Source: Pseudomonas salomonii (GTDB lineage: Bacteria; Pseudomonadota; Gammaproteobacteria; Pseudomonadales; Pseudomonadaceae). From it: 64,000 bases of DNA. Of the stretch, positions 26,319 through 35,463 are shown piece by piece (the stretch's first letter is position 1; each line of letters begins with the position of its first letter). The notes below the pieces were generated by a model that saw only the letters and a program-made list of their open reading frames with translations, was not told the origin of the DNA and made no database searches. Where the stretch lies: contig NZ_FNOX01000003.1 of the NCBI RefSeq assembly GCF_900107155.1, positions 484,206-548,205 of the forward strand, in the 5' to 3' direction. The translations under genes and the position numbers were made by a program.

Positions 26319-27191
26319 ATGTCCAATCCCACTATTCACGGCATCATCGGCTACACCATTACCCCGTTCAGCGCCGACGGCCAGCGCATTGACCTCGACG
26401 CCCTCGGCCGCTCCATCGACCGCCTGATCGACAGCGGCGTACACGCCATCGCGCCCTTGGGCAGCACCGGCGAAGGCGCGTATTTGAGCGATGCGGAGTG
26501 GGATGAGGTCAGCGCCTACAGCCTTGCGAAAATCGCCAGGCGCGTACCCACTGTTGTCAGCGTGTCTGACCTGACCACCGCCAAAGCCGTGCGTCGCGCC
26601 CGTTATGCCGAAGCCAATGGCGCCGATGTGGTGATGGTGCTGCCGGCCTCGTACTGGAAACTCAGCGAGGCGGAAATTCTTGCCCACTACGCCGCAATTG
26701 GCGACAGCATCGGCGTGCCGATCATGCTTTACAACAACCCGGCCACCAGTGGCACGGACATGTCGGTGGACTTGATCCTGCGCATCGTCAAGCAGGTGGC
26801 GAACGTGACCATGGTCAAGGAAAGCACCGGCGATATTCAGCGCATGCATCAGTTGCGCCGTCACAGCGACGTGCCGTTCTACAACGGCTGCAACCCACTG
26901 GCGCTGGAAGCCTTCGCGGCGGGTGCCAAGGGTTGGTGCACGGCCGCGCCGAACCTGATCCCGCAGTTGAACCTGGATTTGTATAACGCGGTGCTGGCCA
27001 ATGACCTGAATAAAGCGCGGGAGCTGTTCTATCGCCAGTTGCCGTTGCTGGAGTTCATCCTCAAAGGTGGTTTGCCCGCGACGATCAAGGCCGGGTTGCG
27101 GCTGACCGGCCTTGAGGTGGGCGATCCGCGCTTGCCGGTATTCCCGCTGGGTGAGGCAGGAATCGAACAGCTGAAGACACTATTGAGCTAG
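26319..27191 (+). CDS. Dihydrodipicolinate synthase family lyase
   Basis: A 290-residue TIM-barrel class I lyase. The Schiff-base lysine is in NVTMVKESTGD, the carboxylate loop is APLGSTGEGAYLS, and the conserved Tyr region is MLYNNPATSGTDM. It is a catabolic member (aldolase or dehydratase on a keto acid) rather than biosynthetic DapA, since it pairs with the class II aldolase gene 27 bases upstream and the XRE-cupin regulator. The ATG at 26319 follows GGAGA. Confidence 0.87.
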   Translation: MSNPTIHGIIGYTITPFSADGQRIDLDALGRSIDRLIDSGVHAIAPLGSTGEGAYLSDAEWDEVSAYSLAKIARRVPTVVSVSDLTTAKAVRRARYAEANGADVVMVLPASYWKLSEAEILAHYAAIGDSIGVPIMLYNNPATSGTDMSVDLILRIVKQVANVTMVKESTGDIQRMHQLRRHSDVPFYNGCNPLALEAFAAGAKGWCTAAPNLIPQLNLDLYNAVLANDLNKARELFYRQLPLLEFILKGGLPATIKAGLRLTGLEVGDPRLPVFPLGEAGIEQLKTLLS

Positions 27192-27202
27192 AGCCACAAT
27201 CC

Positions 27203-27236
27203 ATGTGGGAGCGGGCTTGCTCGCTCCCACTTTTTT
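27203..27236 (+). repeat. REP palindrome acting as terminator
   Basis: ATGTGGGAGCG and CGCTCCCAC form the REP stem, directly followed by six T. It sits 12 bases after the lyase stop, so it probably doubles as its terminator. Confidence 0.85.
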
Positions 27237-27267
27237 GATTGGGTAAACCCGTTACATAGAGACAAAT

Positions 27268-27286
27268 GACAATAGTTCTCGATATC
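27268..27286 (+). promoter_or_regulatory. Candidate Fur box
   Basis: The 19 bases starting GACAATAG and ending GATATC match 12 of 19 positions of the GATAATGATAATCATTATC consensus by eye. They lie 44 bases upstream of the ECF sigma gene, as expected for an iron-repressed sigma factor. Confidence 0.5.
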
Positions 27287-27329
27287 ATTCGCGACTTTTC
27301 TACGTCGTGCTTCGTCAAGAAGGATATCC

Positions 27330-27869
27330 ATGTCTCGTCCCAAGCCCGACCCGTTGTCGGCCGATGCCTTTCGCGGGTTTTATGCAGATATCCTGCATTT
27401 CCTGCGCAAACGCACGGACAACGCCAGCGACGCGGCAGACATGACCCAGGATGTCTTCACCCAATGGCTCAACTACCGCGACCGCGCCAAGGTCGAGCAG
27501 CCACGGGCGTTTCTGTTTCAGATGGCGCGCAACCTGCTGCGCGATCACTGGCGTAAGCAGAAGGTACGCCAGAGCGCCCATTCCGACGCGGCCGACGCTG
27601 ACACGGAGCCGGTCACCGACGCGCAAAACGACCCCATGGCCGCTGCGCAGCGCCTGCAACGCCTGGAACAGTTGAAAGAAGTCCTCGCCGAACTCTCGCC
27701 CCGCAGGCGAGAAGCCCTTATGCTGCACCGCTTCGAAGGCCTGAGCCAGGCGCAGATCGCCGAGCGCATGGGCATTTCCACCAGCATGGTAGAAAAGCAC
27801 ATTGCTTTTGCCCTGCTGCATTGCAAGCGACGCCTTCAACCAGAACCCGGCACGGAGCAGCCAGAATGA
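27330..27869 (+). CDS. ECF sigma factor, FecI type
   Basis: A 179-residue iron-starvation sigma factor. Region 2 is seen in ILHFLRKRTDNASDAADMTQDVFTQWLNYRD, and region 4 in ELSPRRREALMLHRFEGLSQAQIAERMGISTSMVEKHIAFALLHC. Together with the FecR anti-sigma gene (ATGA overlap) and the TonB receptor it forms a cell-surface signalling set: receptor occupancy releases the sigma, which transcribes the receptor gene. ATG 27330 follows AAGGA. Confidence 0.92.
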   Translation: MSRPKPDPLSADAFRGFYADILHFLRKRTDNASDAADMTQDVFTQWLNYRDRAKVEQPRAFLFQMARNLLRDHWRKQKVRQSAHSDAADADTEPVTDAQNDPMAAAQRLQRLEQLKEVLAELSPRRREALMLHRFEGLSQAQIAERMGISTSMVEKHIAFALLHCKRRLQPEPGTEQPE

Positions 27870-28834
27870 ACCGCCTGAGCGACATCGACGCCCTGGACAT
27901 CGAGGCGAGCGACTCCATCGATGCCCAAGCCGCCAGCTGGTTTGCCCGCAACCGCAATGGCGCCGCACGGGCCGAGCGCAAAGCCTTTGCCGCCTGGCAG
28001 GCAACGCCCGCCCACGCCCGCGCCTATGCCGAATTCGAACAGCTGTGGGACGACCTCGCCCAGTTGCAGCAACTGAACAAACCCGTACCGCTGCCCCAGC
28101 GCAAACCCTCGATAATGCGCCCGGCCCTGGCCGTGGCCGCCGCGCTGGTGTGCGCCGTGCTGACGACGACTATCGGCGCGCCCCGCGAGCTCTATCACAG
28201 CCAGATTGCCGGGCACGTCAAAGGCATGCGCACCCTCGCCCTGCCCGACGGCAGCACGCTGTATGTGAATGCCAACACCCATCTGCGCGTGGATTTCAGC
28301 GCGTATCAACGCATCCTGCATCTGGACAAGGGCCAGGTGTTTATCGAAGTTGCCGCCGACAAAGAGCGCCCGCTCTACGTGCAAGCCGGCGAGGCGAATG
28401 TGCGGGTGGTCGGCACCGGGTTTGACGTGCGGCGCAGCCAGCAACAACTGGTGGTCAGCGTCGCCCACGGCCAGGTTGCCTTCGAGCCGGACGCCAAAAG
28501 CCCGGTGGCGGTGCTCGGCGCCCAGCAACGTGCCGCGTACAACTACGCCAAGGGCACCGTGCAGCAGCAGACACTCACCACCGAAGAAGTGGCCGATTGG
28601 CGCAGCGGGCACCTGTCGTTTCGCAATCGAGAATTGGCCAGCCTGATCGATGAACTGAGCCTCTACCGGCCTCAAGCGCCCTTGCAGGTCAACAAAGCCG
28701 TGGCGCAACTGAAGGTCTCGGGCAATCTGGATGTGAATGACCCGGACGCCCTGCTCAACGCCCTGCCCGCCCTGCTGCCGGTTAAAACCGTGGCCTCGGC
28801 CGATGGCATCGTCCGCATCGAACCACTCAAGTAA
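27866..28834 (+). CDS. FecR-type anti-sigma regulator
   Basis: A 322-residue inner-membrane protein. The N-terminal DUF4880 sigma-binding part (AASWFARNRNGAARAERKAFAAWQATPAHARAYAEFE) is followed by a membrane span (about 90-108) and the periplasmic FecR domain (TLALPDGSTLYVNANTHLRVDFS; GEANVRVVGTGFDVRR). The start overlaps the sigma stop by ATGA, so expression is coupled. Confidence 0.92.
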   Translation: MNRLSDIDALDIEASDSIDAQAASWFARNRNGAARAERKAFAAWQATPAHARAYAEFEQLWDDLAQLQQLNKPVPLPQRKPSIMRPALAVAAALVCAVLTTTIGAPRELYHSQIAGHVKGMRTLALPDGSTLYVNANTHLRVDFSAYQRILHLDKGQVFIEVAADKERPLYVQAGEANVRVVGTGFDVRRSQQQLVVSVAHGQVAFEPDAKSPVAVLGAQQRAAYNYAKGTVQQQTLTTEEVADWRSGHLSFRNRELASLIDELSLYRPQAPLQVNKAVAQLKVSGNLDVNDPDALLNALPALLPVKTVASADGIVRIEPLK

Positions 28835-28854
28835 GGCCTGCAAAAATCACACTT

Positions 28855-28871
28855 GAGAATATTTTGCATTC
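28855..28871 (+). promoter_or_regulatory. Iron-box-like element before the TonB receptor
   Basis: GAGAATATTTTGCATTC lies in the 129-base gap between the anti-sigma and receptor genes and resembles Pseudomonas Fur sites (GAGAAT...CATTC). The ECF sigma promoter is expected in the same gap. Confidence 0.4.
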
Positions 28872-28963
28872 GCATGTGTGGTTTTTTGCAGCTGCCCCGT
28901 CTTCCTCCCGACTGTGTTGGATACGCACACCTTTTTGGCTATTTAGCCACCCCGGGGGATTTC

Positions 28964-31522
28964 ATGTTTCGCGCGCCTTGCCACGCTTCGCACCTGTTGC
29001 TTCGACCGACCCTTATTGCCACCTGCATGGCCTTGAGCCTCAGCGCCCAGGCCGAGTCGCTCACGCTGCAACTGCCCGCCCAATCGCTGGCCACGTCCCT
29101 GAGCTTTGTGGCGCAGCAGGCGAAAATCCAGCTGTTGTTCGATGAAACACTGCTCAAGCATGTGCAGGCGCCGGCGCTCAACGGCGAGTTCAGCCCGGAA
29201 GTGGCGATTCGCAGCTTGCTGAAAAACGGCGAGTTCACCCTGATCAAAGTCGGCAACACCTACGTGGTGCGCCCCGACGAGGGCAAGACCACCCACAGCG
29301 GCGCCATCCAGCTCGATGCCCTCAGCGTGATCGGCACCGGTAACGAAGTCGACTCCAGCACCGTCAACCGCTCGACCATGACCCAGGCCGACATTGACCG
29401 CTACCAGTCCAACAACATCCCCAGCCTGTTGCAGACCTTGCCCGGCGTAAGCCAGGGCGGCTCGCTCAAGCCCGGTGGCCAGACCATCAATATCCGTGGT
29501 TTCGGCGACGCCGAAGACGTGCCGATGACCGTCGACGGCGCCACCAAGACCGGCTTTGAGCGCTACCAGCAAGGCACCGTGTTTATCGAGCCGGAGCTGA
29601 TCAAGAGCATCGAGGTCGAGAAAGGCCCCAACTCGCCATTCACCGGCAACGGCGGCTTTGGCGGCACGGTCAACATGACCACCAAGGATGCCCCGGACCT
29701 GTTGCAGGACGGTCGCAACAGCGGCGCGATGCTCAAATACGGCTACTCCAGCAACGACCACGAACAGATCTACAGCAGTGCCGTGTACGGCCGCACCGAC
29801 GACGGCCGTTTCGACGCGCTGGCCTACCTGACCCAGCGCGATGGCGGCGACATGAAGGTGGCCGGCAAACTGCCCAACGACAACAACGAATACCCGGTCA
29901 ACCCTCAGCGCCTGCCCAACAGCGCCCAGGATGTGGACGGCAAACTGTTCAAGGTCAACGCCCACTTCACCGAGGAGCACAGCGTTGGTCTGTCTTACTC
30001 ACGCTCCCACAGCAACCGCTGGACGCCATTCTCCGCCGCCAGCTACCCGACGCCGCCGACTCAGGCCAACATCGACCGCTACGGTTACGAAAACGCGCTG
30101 AAGCGTTTTTTAGCCCAGCGTGACACCACCGACACCACCTGGTCGGGCAAGTACGAATACACGCCGGTGAATAACCCGCTGATCGACCTGACCGTCAAAT
30201 ATTCCCAGTCCAACACCGACCAGACCGACGAACGCGACGCCACCGCGTTTTTCCAACTGGCCTCCGGCGGGCGCAAGATGGACACCGCCTACACCGACAA
30301 GAACCTCGACATCCGCAACGTCAGCCTGTTTGACACCGGCCCCTTGCAGCATGCGCTGACCGTCGGCGGGCAGATCCGCAAGCACATCCGCGAAACCGAG
30401 ATGTGGATGCCCGGCACCACCTACAACACTGCGCGCTACAACTACGGGCGCTTCCAGCCGGGCTTCATGCCCCACGGCAAGGTCGACACCAACAGTTTCT
30501 TCGTCCAAGACGCAGTCACCGTGGGCGACGTGACCATCACCCCGTCGCTGCGCTACGACCATGTGCGTAACCGTGGCGAAGGCAATGACGCGCCGTACTA
30601 CAACAACCCGGACCCGTCCTACGGCCATGACTACAGCGACCGCACCTACACCGGCTGGTCGCCGCGCCTGGCGCTGTTCTGGAACGTCACGCCGAACCTG
30701 GGCCTGTTCGCCAACTGGAGCAAGACCTGGCGTGCGCCGGTGATCGACGAGCAATATGAAGTACAAGGCCTGGGCAGCCGCACCGCCACCAGTGTCGACC
30801 TCGACCCGGAGCGCATCACCTCGATCACCCTGGGTAGCGTCACCAGCTTCGACAACCTGATCGCCCGGAACGATAACCTGCAAGTACGCGCCACCCTGTT
30901 CCACAACAAAGTCGAAGACGAAATCTTCAAGGCCACCGGCGTGGGTTGCCAGAACCAGGCCGTCAACGGCGGCACCATTGCCAATGCGTGCCCGCCGGGG
31001 GCGATGCCCAACTACCGCAATATCGGCGGCCTGACCATCAAGGGTTTTGAGCTCGAATCCTTCTACAACTCCACCTACCTGTTCGGCTCGGTGTCGTTCG
31101 CCTACGCCAAGGGTGAACACGAAGGCGCCTACACCAACCCATGGGGCCCGGATGTGCCGGCACGTGATATTCCACCGACCAAATGGGTGCTGGTATTAGG
31201 CACCCATATTCCGGCCTGGGATGCCCAGGTGGGCTGGATGGGCCAGTTCATTGGCGCCACCGATCGCTTGCCGAGTGACAAATACTCCGGCGGCCCGGGC
31301 AGCAGTGTGGGTGACCTGTTCTACGACCAATACGGCAACAAGGCCTACAACACCCAAGGCCTGTTCGCCAAATGGAAGCCGCAACAGGCCTACCTCAAAG
31401 GCACCGAGGTGAACTTCACCGTGGACAACCTCTTCAACAACAACTTCCGCCCGGCCTTGAGCGGTGATCGTGCCTACACCAAGGGTCGCGATGCGAAGGT
31501 CAGCATTACGCGGTTCTTCTAA
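28964..31522 (+). CDS. TonB-dependent receptor with signalling domain, hemoglobin/heme type
   Basis: An 852-residue outer-membrane receptor. It has a signal peptide (to about 30), an STN signalling domain (about 32-105: LQLPAQSLATSLSFVAQQAKIQLLFDETLL), a plug (about 135-250: GTGNEVDSSTVNRSTMTQADIDR; GVSQGGSLKPGGQTINIRGFG) and a beta-barrel ending in the usual aromatic residue (VSITRFF). The region WSKTWRAPVIDEQYE resembles the FRAP-type loop of hemoglobin/heme receptors, so heme or a heme protein is the likely ligand. ATG 28964 follows GGGGGA. Confidence 0.85.
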   Translation: MFRAPCHASHLLLRPTLIATCMALSLSAQAESLTLQLPAQSLATSLSFVAQQAKIQLLFDETLLKHVQAPALNGEFSPEVAIRSLLKNGEFTLIKVGNTYVVRPDEGKTTHSGAIQLDALSVIGTGNEVDSSTVNRSTMTQADIDRYQSNNIPSLLQTLPGVSQGGSLKPGGQTINIRGFGDAEDVPMTVDGATKTGFERYQQGTVFIEPELIKSIEVEKGPNSPFTGNGGFGGTVNMTTKDAPDLLQDGRNSGAMLKYGYSSNDHEQIYSSAVYGRTDDGRFDALAYLTQRDGGDMKVAGKLPNDNNEYPVNPQRLPNSAQDVDGKLFKVNAHFTEEHSVGLSYSRSHSNRWTPFSAASYPTPPTQANIDRYGYENALKRFLAQRDTTDTTWSGKYEYTPVNNPLIDLTVKYSQSNTDQTDERDATAFFQLASGGRKMDTAYTDKNLDIRNVSLFDTGPLQHALTVGGQIRKHIRETEMWMPGTTYNTARYNYGRFQPGFMPHGKVDTNSFFVQDAVTVGDVTITPSLRYDHVRNRGEGNDAPYYNNPDPSYGHDYSDRTYTGWSPRLALFWNVTPNLGLFANWSKTWRAPVIDEQYEVQGLGSRTATSVDLDPERITSITLGSVTSFDNLIARNDNLQVRATLFHNKVEDEIFKATGVGCQNQAVNGGTIANACPPGAMPNYRNIGGLTIKGFELESFYNSTYLFGSVSFAYAKGEHEGAYTNPWGPDVPARDIPPTKWVLVLGTHIPAWDAQVGWMGQFIGATDRLPSDKYSGGPGSSVGDLFYDQYGNKAYNTQGLFAKWKPQQAYLKGTEVNFTVDNLFNNNFRPALSGDRAYTKGRDAKVSITRFF

Positions 31523-31671
31523 TAGACCAGGGTGACGCGATGGCGGCGGCACTGCCTGCAGAGCGATTGGAACTGTACGGATAAATCTGCGACCAGCTGT
31601 AGGCCCTTAATCAGCGGGGGTTGTGGCTAGATGGGCTTCCCTTGAAGCCCTCCAGATTCGGGTCCCCACTC

Positions 31672-32571
31672 ATGAGCTCGCGCGAAAACACCGGTATGGC
31701 CCTCGGCCTGCTGGGCGTCGTTATCTTCAGCCTGACATTGCCCTTCACTCGCATTGTGGTGCAAGAGATCCACCCCTTGCTCAACGGCCTTGGCCGCGCC
31801 TTGTTCGCGGCGATCCCGGCAGCGGCGCTGTTACTGTGGCGCCGTGAGCGCTGGCCAACCTGGCGCCAGGTGCGCGGGCTGAGCCTGGTCATCCTCGGTG
31901 TGATCCTGGGCTTCCCAGTGCTCTCGGCCTGGGCCATGCAAACCTTGCCGGCGTCCCATGGTGCGTTGGTCAACGGCCTGCAACCGCTGTGCGTGGCACT
32001 GTACGCGGCGTGGCTGTCCCATGAGCGGCCGTCAAAAGCCTTCTGGGCGTGCGCGGCGCTGGGCAGCGCGCTGGTGTTGGGTTACGCGTTGATCACCGGC
32101 GCCGGCAGCATTCAAGCCGGCGATTTGCTGATGCTCGGTGCGATTGCCGTGGGCGGCCTGGGGTATGCCGAAGGCGGCCGGTTGGCCAAGGAGATGGGCG
32201 GCTGGCAAGTGATCTGCTGGGCGCTGGTGCTGTCGACGCCCGTATTGGTCGGCCCGGTGTGGTACTTGGCAGCGCAGCACCAGGGCGCGATTTCCACGCG
32301 CACCTGGTGGGCGTTTGGGTATGTGTCGCTGTTCTCGCAGTTTTTGGGGTTCTTCGCCTGGTACGCCGGGTTGGCCATGGGCGGCATTGCGCGGGTCAGC
32401 CAGATTCAGCTGTTGCAGATCTTCTTCACCATCGCGTTTTCGGCGTTGTTTTTTGGTGAACATATCGAGCCGATTACCTGGGTGTTTGCATGTGGCGTGA
32501 TCATTACGGTAATGCTCGGGCGCAAGACGGCGGTGCAGCCTGCGCCGACCTCAAAGATGAATGCGATCTAA
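31672..32571 (+). CDS. EamA-family DMT transporter
   Basis: A 299-residue protein with about ten spans arranged as two EamA repeats (PFTRIVVQEIHPLLNGLGRALFAAIPAAALLL; second repeat from about 155, GDLLMLGAIAVGGLGYAEGGRLAKEMGG). It is probably a metabolite exporter. The start at ATG 31672 precedes span 1 by 9 residues. No partner gene is evident. Confidence 0.85.
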   Translation: MSSRENTGMALGLLGVVIFSLTLPFTRIVVQEIHPLLNGLGRALFAAIPAAALLLWRRERWPTWRQVRGLSLVILGVILGFPVLSAWAMQTLPASHGALVNGLQPLCVALYAAWLSHERPSKAFWACAALGSALVLGYALITGAGSIQAGDLLMLGAIAVGGLGYAEGGRLAKEMGGWQVICWALVLSTPVLVGPVWYLAAQHQGAISTRTWWAFGYVSLFSQFLGFFAWYAGLAMGGIARVSQIQLLQIFFTIAFSALFFGEHIEPITWVFACGVIITVMLGRKTAVQPAPTSKMNAI

Positions 32572-32665
32572 ATGTGGGAGCGGGCTTGCTCGCGAAGGCG
32601 GTGCATCAGTCACTTGATAGGTTGGCTGACACTCCGCTTTCGCGAGCAAGCCCGCTCCCACATTT
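32571..32665. repeat. REPIN (two inverted REP units)
   Basis: One REP (ATGTGGGAGCGGGCTTGC) and its inverted partner (GCAAGCCCGCTCCCACATT) flank a spacer of about 60 bases, forming a REPIN after the EamA gene. No RAYT transposase gene is in the window. Confidence 0.9.
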
Positions 32666-32676
32666 TGGTCCTGTTT

Positions 32677-33894
32677 TCAGCCTAAATAACCATCCGCACG
32701 CAGCAGGGTTTCCAGGCAGTGTTCGCTGATGTGGTAGAACGCCTTCAATTCCTGAATCTTTTCCAACAGTTGCGCATTGTCCACGGGCTCGGTGCGCTTG
32801 ACCGCCAGAATCATCTTGTTCTTGTTGGTGTGTTCCAACGAAATGAACTCGAACACCTTGGTCTCGTAGCCACAGGCCTCCAGGAACAGCGCACGCAAGC
32901 TGTCGGTGACCATTTCCGCCTGCTGGCCCAGGTGCAGGCCGTATTGCAGCATCGGCTTGAGCAGCACCGGGCTCTGGATCTGCAGGCGGATCTGTTTGTG
33001 GCAGCACGGCGAACACATGATGATCGACGCGCCGGAACGGATGCCCGTGTGGATCGCGTAGTCGGTGGCGATATCGCAGGCATGCAGCGCGATCATCACC
33101 TCCAGTTCGCTGGGCGCCACACTGCGCACATCACCGCATTTGAACACCAGCCCCGGATGCTCCAGGCGCGCGGCGGCGGTGTTGCACAGGGTCACCATGT
33201 CTTCACGCAATTCCACGCCCGTCACTTCGCCCTCGGCCTTGAGGGTGTTGCGCAGGTAATCGTGGATGGCGAACGTGAGGTAGCCCTTGCCCGAACCGAA
33301 ATCCGCCACGCGCACCGGCTGGTCGAGCTTCAACGGCGAGGAGGTCAGCGCATGGCTGAACACTTCGATGAACTTGTTGATCTGCTTCCACTTGCGCGAC
33401 ATCGACGGGATCAGCGCCTGTTTGGCGTCGGTGACGCCCAGGTCCGCAAGGAAGGGCCGGCTCAGGTCAAGAAAGCGGTTTTTCTCGCGGTTATGCTCAG
33501 CCGAAGGCGCCTCGCGCAATTGCTGCGGCTTGCTTTTGAACAGCGAGCTTTTGTTCTTTTTGCTGTATTCCAGCTGGGCTTCGTCGGTCAGCGACAACAG
33601 GTGCGCATTCTTGAACGACGCCGGCAGCAGCGCAGCAATCGCCGCCACGCCGTCGGCCAGCGGCAAGTTCTTGGTGATGTCGCGGGTCTTGTAGCGATAG
33701 ACAAAGGACAGGCACGCCTGCTCCTTGACCACGACCTGCTTGATGATCAGCCGCTGCAACTCGGCCTCTTCGCCGACGTACTTGGCCAGCACCAGCTTGA
33801 TAAACGCGTTCTGCGCGAGGCTTGCGCTCAGCAGTTCGATGAACTGGGCGTGATGATCCGGCGCAGGGCTGGCAGGTTGAGCAGTGACGGACAT
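32677..33894 (-). CDS. SAM-dependent methyltransferase
   Basis: A 405-residue protein. The central Rossmann methyltransferase domain shows motif I VRVADFGSGKGYLTFAIHDYL (about 195-215), acidic motif TGVELREDMVTLCN, and motif IV-like EVMIALHACDIATDYAIHTG. The catalytic block IIMCSPCCHKQIR (Cys-Cys-His) is typical of a family related to eukaryotic GSTCD methyltransferase domains. The substrate is unknown, probably RNA or protein. ATG 33894 is used; seven further codons are open upstream. Confidence 0.8.
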   Translation of the reverse strand: MSVTAQPASPAPDHHAQFIELLSASLAQNAFIKLVLAKYVGEEAELQRLIIKQVVVKEQACLSFVYRYKTRDITKNLPLADGVAAIAALLPASFKNAHLLSLTDEAQLEYSKKNKSSLFKSKPQQLREAPSAEHNREKNRFLDLSRPFLADLGVTDAKQALIPSMSRKWKQINKFIEVFSHALTSSPLKLDQPVRVADFGSGKGYLTFAIHDYLRNTLKAEGEVTGVELREDMVTLCNTAAARLEHPGLVFKCGDVRSVAPSELEVMIALHACDIATDYAIHTGIRSGASIIMCSPCCHKQIRLQIQSPVLLKPMLQYGLHLGQQAEMVTDSLRALFLEACGYETKVFEFISLEHTNKNKMILAVKRTEPVDNAQLLEKIQELKAFYHISEHCLETLLRADGYLG

Positions 33895-34001
33895 GAACAA
33901 AAACGCCTCGGGCAAAGAATGCCGGGCATTTTAGGGGGGATGAAGGTTTAGGGCACGGGGTTATTTGATCAACGGTCAAATCCCGTGGGCTGCACAGAAC
34001 C

Positions 34002-34047
34002 CATGTAGGAGCAAGTCGAATCGTCGCACCGCCGCTCCCACATTTAG
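34002..34047. repeat. Degenerate REP-like element
   Basis: ATGTAGGAGCAAG and GCCGCTCCCACATT form an imperfect inverted pair between the methyltransferase and TPM genes, a decayed REP. Confidence 0.5.
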
Positions 34048-34064
34048 ATTTGCGGTGCTTGGCG

Positions 34065-34682
34065 TTACTCCAGCACGATCAGGCGGTTAGGCAGCTCATT
34101 ACGCGTCTGCGTCACCGGCACATGCACCTTCAGCAATTCACCACACGCTTCGATGCAGGCAATAAACCCCGCCAGCGTCTGCCCCTGCTTCACCTGCTGG
34201 GTGAACGCCTTGACGATCTCATCCCAACTGCCGTCATCCAGGTGTTTGGAAATACCGTCGTCCACCAGGATCTCCACATACCGCTCCGCCTCGCTGACAA
34301 AAATCAGCACGCCGGTACTGCCCAGTGTGTGGTGCAGGTTTTGCTCCAGGAACTGCCGCCGCGCCAGGTTCGATGCGCGCCAATGCCGTACCGAACGCGG
34401 AATCAGGCGGGTGGTAACCTTGGGCAGGCGAAACACCAGGCACAGCACAATGAAGGTCGCCCATTGCGCCAACAGCAAGGTGTACATGGTCAGGTAGCCC
34501 GACAGGTAGTGCACGATGCCAGGCACCACCAAGGCGATCAGGCTGGCCCACAGCAGCGGGATATAGGCGTAATCATCCGCGCGCGCGGCCAGCACGGTGA
34601 CCAGTTCGGCGTCGGTGGTTTTTTCGACGCGGGCAATCGCTTCGGCGACTTGGCGCTGCTCGTGTTCAGTCAGTAATGCCAT
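34065..34682 (-). CDS. TPM-domain membrane protein
   Basis: A 205-residue protein with an N-terminal TPM-type start (LLTEHEQRQVAEAIARVEKTTDAELVTVLAARADD), two central membrane spans (about 40-90) and a C-terminal TPM half (VLIFVSEAERYVEILVDDGISKHLDD). It is the last gene of a LemA-TPM-TPM operon common in Proteobacteria. The biochemical role is not established. Confidence 0.83.
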   Translation of the reverse strand: MALLTEHEQRQVAEAIARVEKTTDAELVTVLAARADDYAYIPLLWASLIALVVPGIVHYLSGYLTMYTLLLAQWATFIVLCLVFRLPKVTTRLIPRSVRHWRASNLARRQFLEQNLHHTLGSTGVLIFVSEAERYVEILVDDGISKHLDDGSWDEIVKAFTQQVKQGQTLAGFIACIEACGELLKVHVPVTQTRNELPNRLIVLE

Positions 34683-34713
34683 GGTTATGCATGCTCTGTT
34701 CTAGTTATTGTCA

Positions 34714-35451
34714 TTACCAGCCACCTGAGGCACCACCGCCGCCAAAACCACCGCCGCCGCCTCTGAAGCCACCGCCACCGCCGCCTCCCCCGCCACCGCC
34801 GCGTCCACTGCTGCTGAGAATCGCCAGCAGGATCGCCCCCACGGGCAGCCCCAGCCGATTGCACAGCCACAACACGCCGATCAGCAGGATGAACAGGCCG
34901 ATGGAAAGCCCCGGATTATCCTTGGCAAAACTCGCATCCGCCACATGGGCCGGCACCGCCAGCGGCTCGCCGCCCACCACCTGAATCATGGCCGCAACGC
35001 CGTCGCTGATGCCCTGGCTGTAATTGCCGGCCTTGAACCTGGGCGCGATCACCTGGTTGATGATCACCCACGACTGCGCATCGGTCAGCACGCCTTCAAG
35101 GCCATAACCGACTTCGATGCGCAATTTGCGCTCATCACGGGCGACGATCAACAGCGCGCCATTGTCCTTGCCCTTCTGGCCGATGCCCCACTGGCGGCCC
35201 AATTGATAACCGTAGTCCTCAATGGGCACACCTTGCAGGTCGGGCACGGTGACCACCACGATCTGGTCGCCCGAGGTTTGCTCCAGCGCCTGCAATTGCC
35301 GGGTCAGCTGCGCACGTACCGCCGGGTCGATCATCTGCGCGGTGTCCACCACCCGCCCGGTCAAGGCCGGGAAGGTCAGCGCCGCCTGGGCCGCGCCCAC
35401 GCAGGCCAGCAGCCACAGCGCCAAGCCTATCCGTAATAAACGCATCGACAC
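34714..35451 (-). CDS. TPM-domain exported protein with glycine-rich tail (YgcG family)
   Basis: A 245-residue protein: signal peptide (to about 23, ending GAAQA), periplasmic TPM domain (about 28-150: TGRVVDTAQMIDPAVRAQLTRQLQALEQTSGDQIVVVTVP; LRIEVGYGLEGVLTD), a membrane span (about 180-205) and an extreme Gly/Phe/Arg C-terminus. The glycine tail is normal for the family. It lies between the LemA gene and the other TPM gene. Confidence 0.88.
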   Translation of the reverse strand: MSMRLLRIGLALWLLACVGAAQAALTFPALTGRVVDTAQMIDPAVRAQLTRQLQALEQTSGDQIVVVTVPDLQGVPIEDYGYQLGRQWGIGQKGKDNGALLIVARDERKLRIEVGYGLEGVLTDAQSWVIINQVIAPRFKAGNYSQGISDGVAAMIQVVGGEPLAVPAHVADASFAKDNPGLSIGLFILLIGVLWLCNRLGLPVGAILLAILSSSGRGGGGGGGGGGGFRGGGGGFGGGGASGGW

Positions 35452-35463
35452 CTCAAAGACGCC

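Noticed and set aside
28943..31120. Long minus-strand frames opposite the TonB receptor
   Set aside because: Antisense shadows of a clear receptor gene; His/Val/Gly-rich composition is typical of such shadows.
34714..34830. Glycine-rich low-complexity stretch as a possible frameshift
   Set aside because: A glycine-rich tail is normal for this TPM/YgcG family and the frame is intact.
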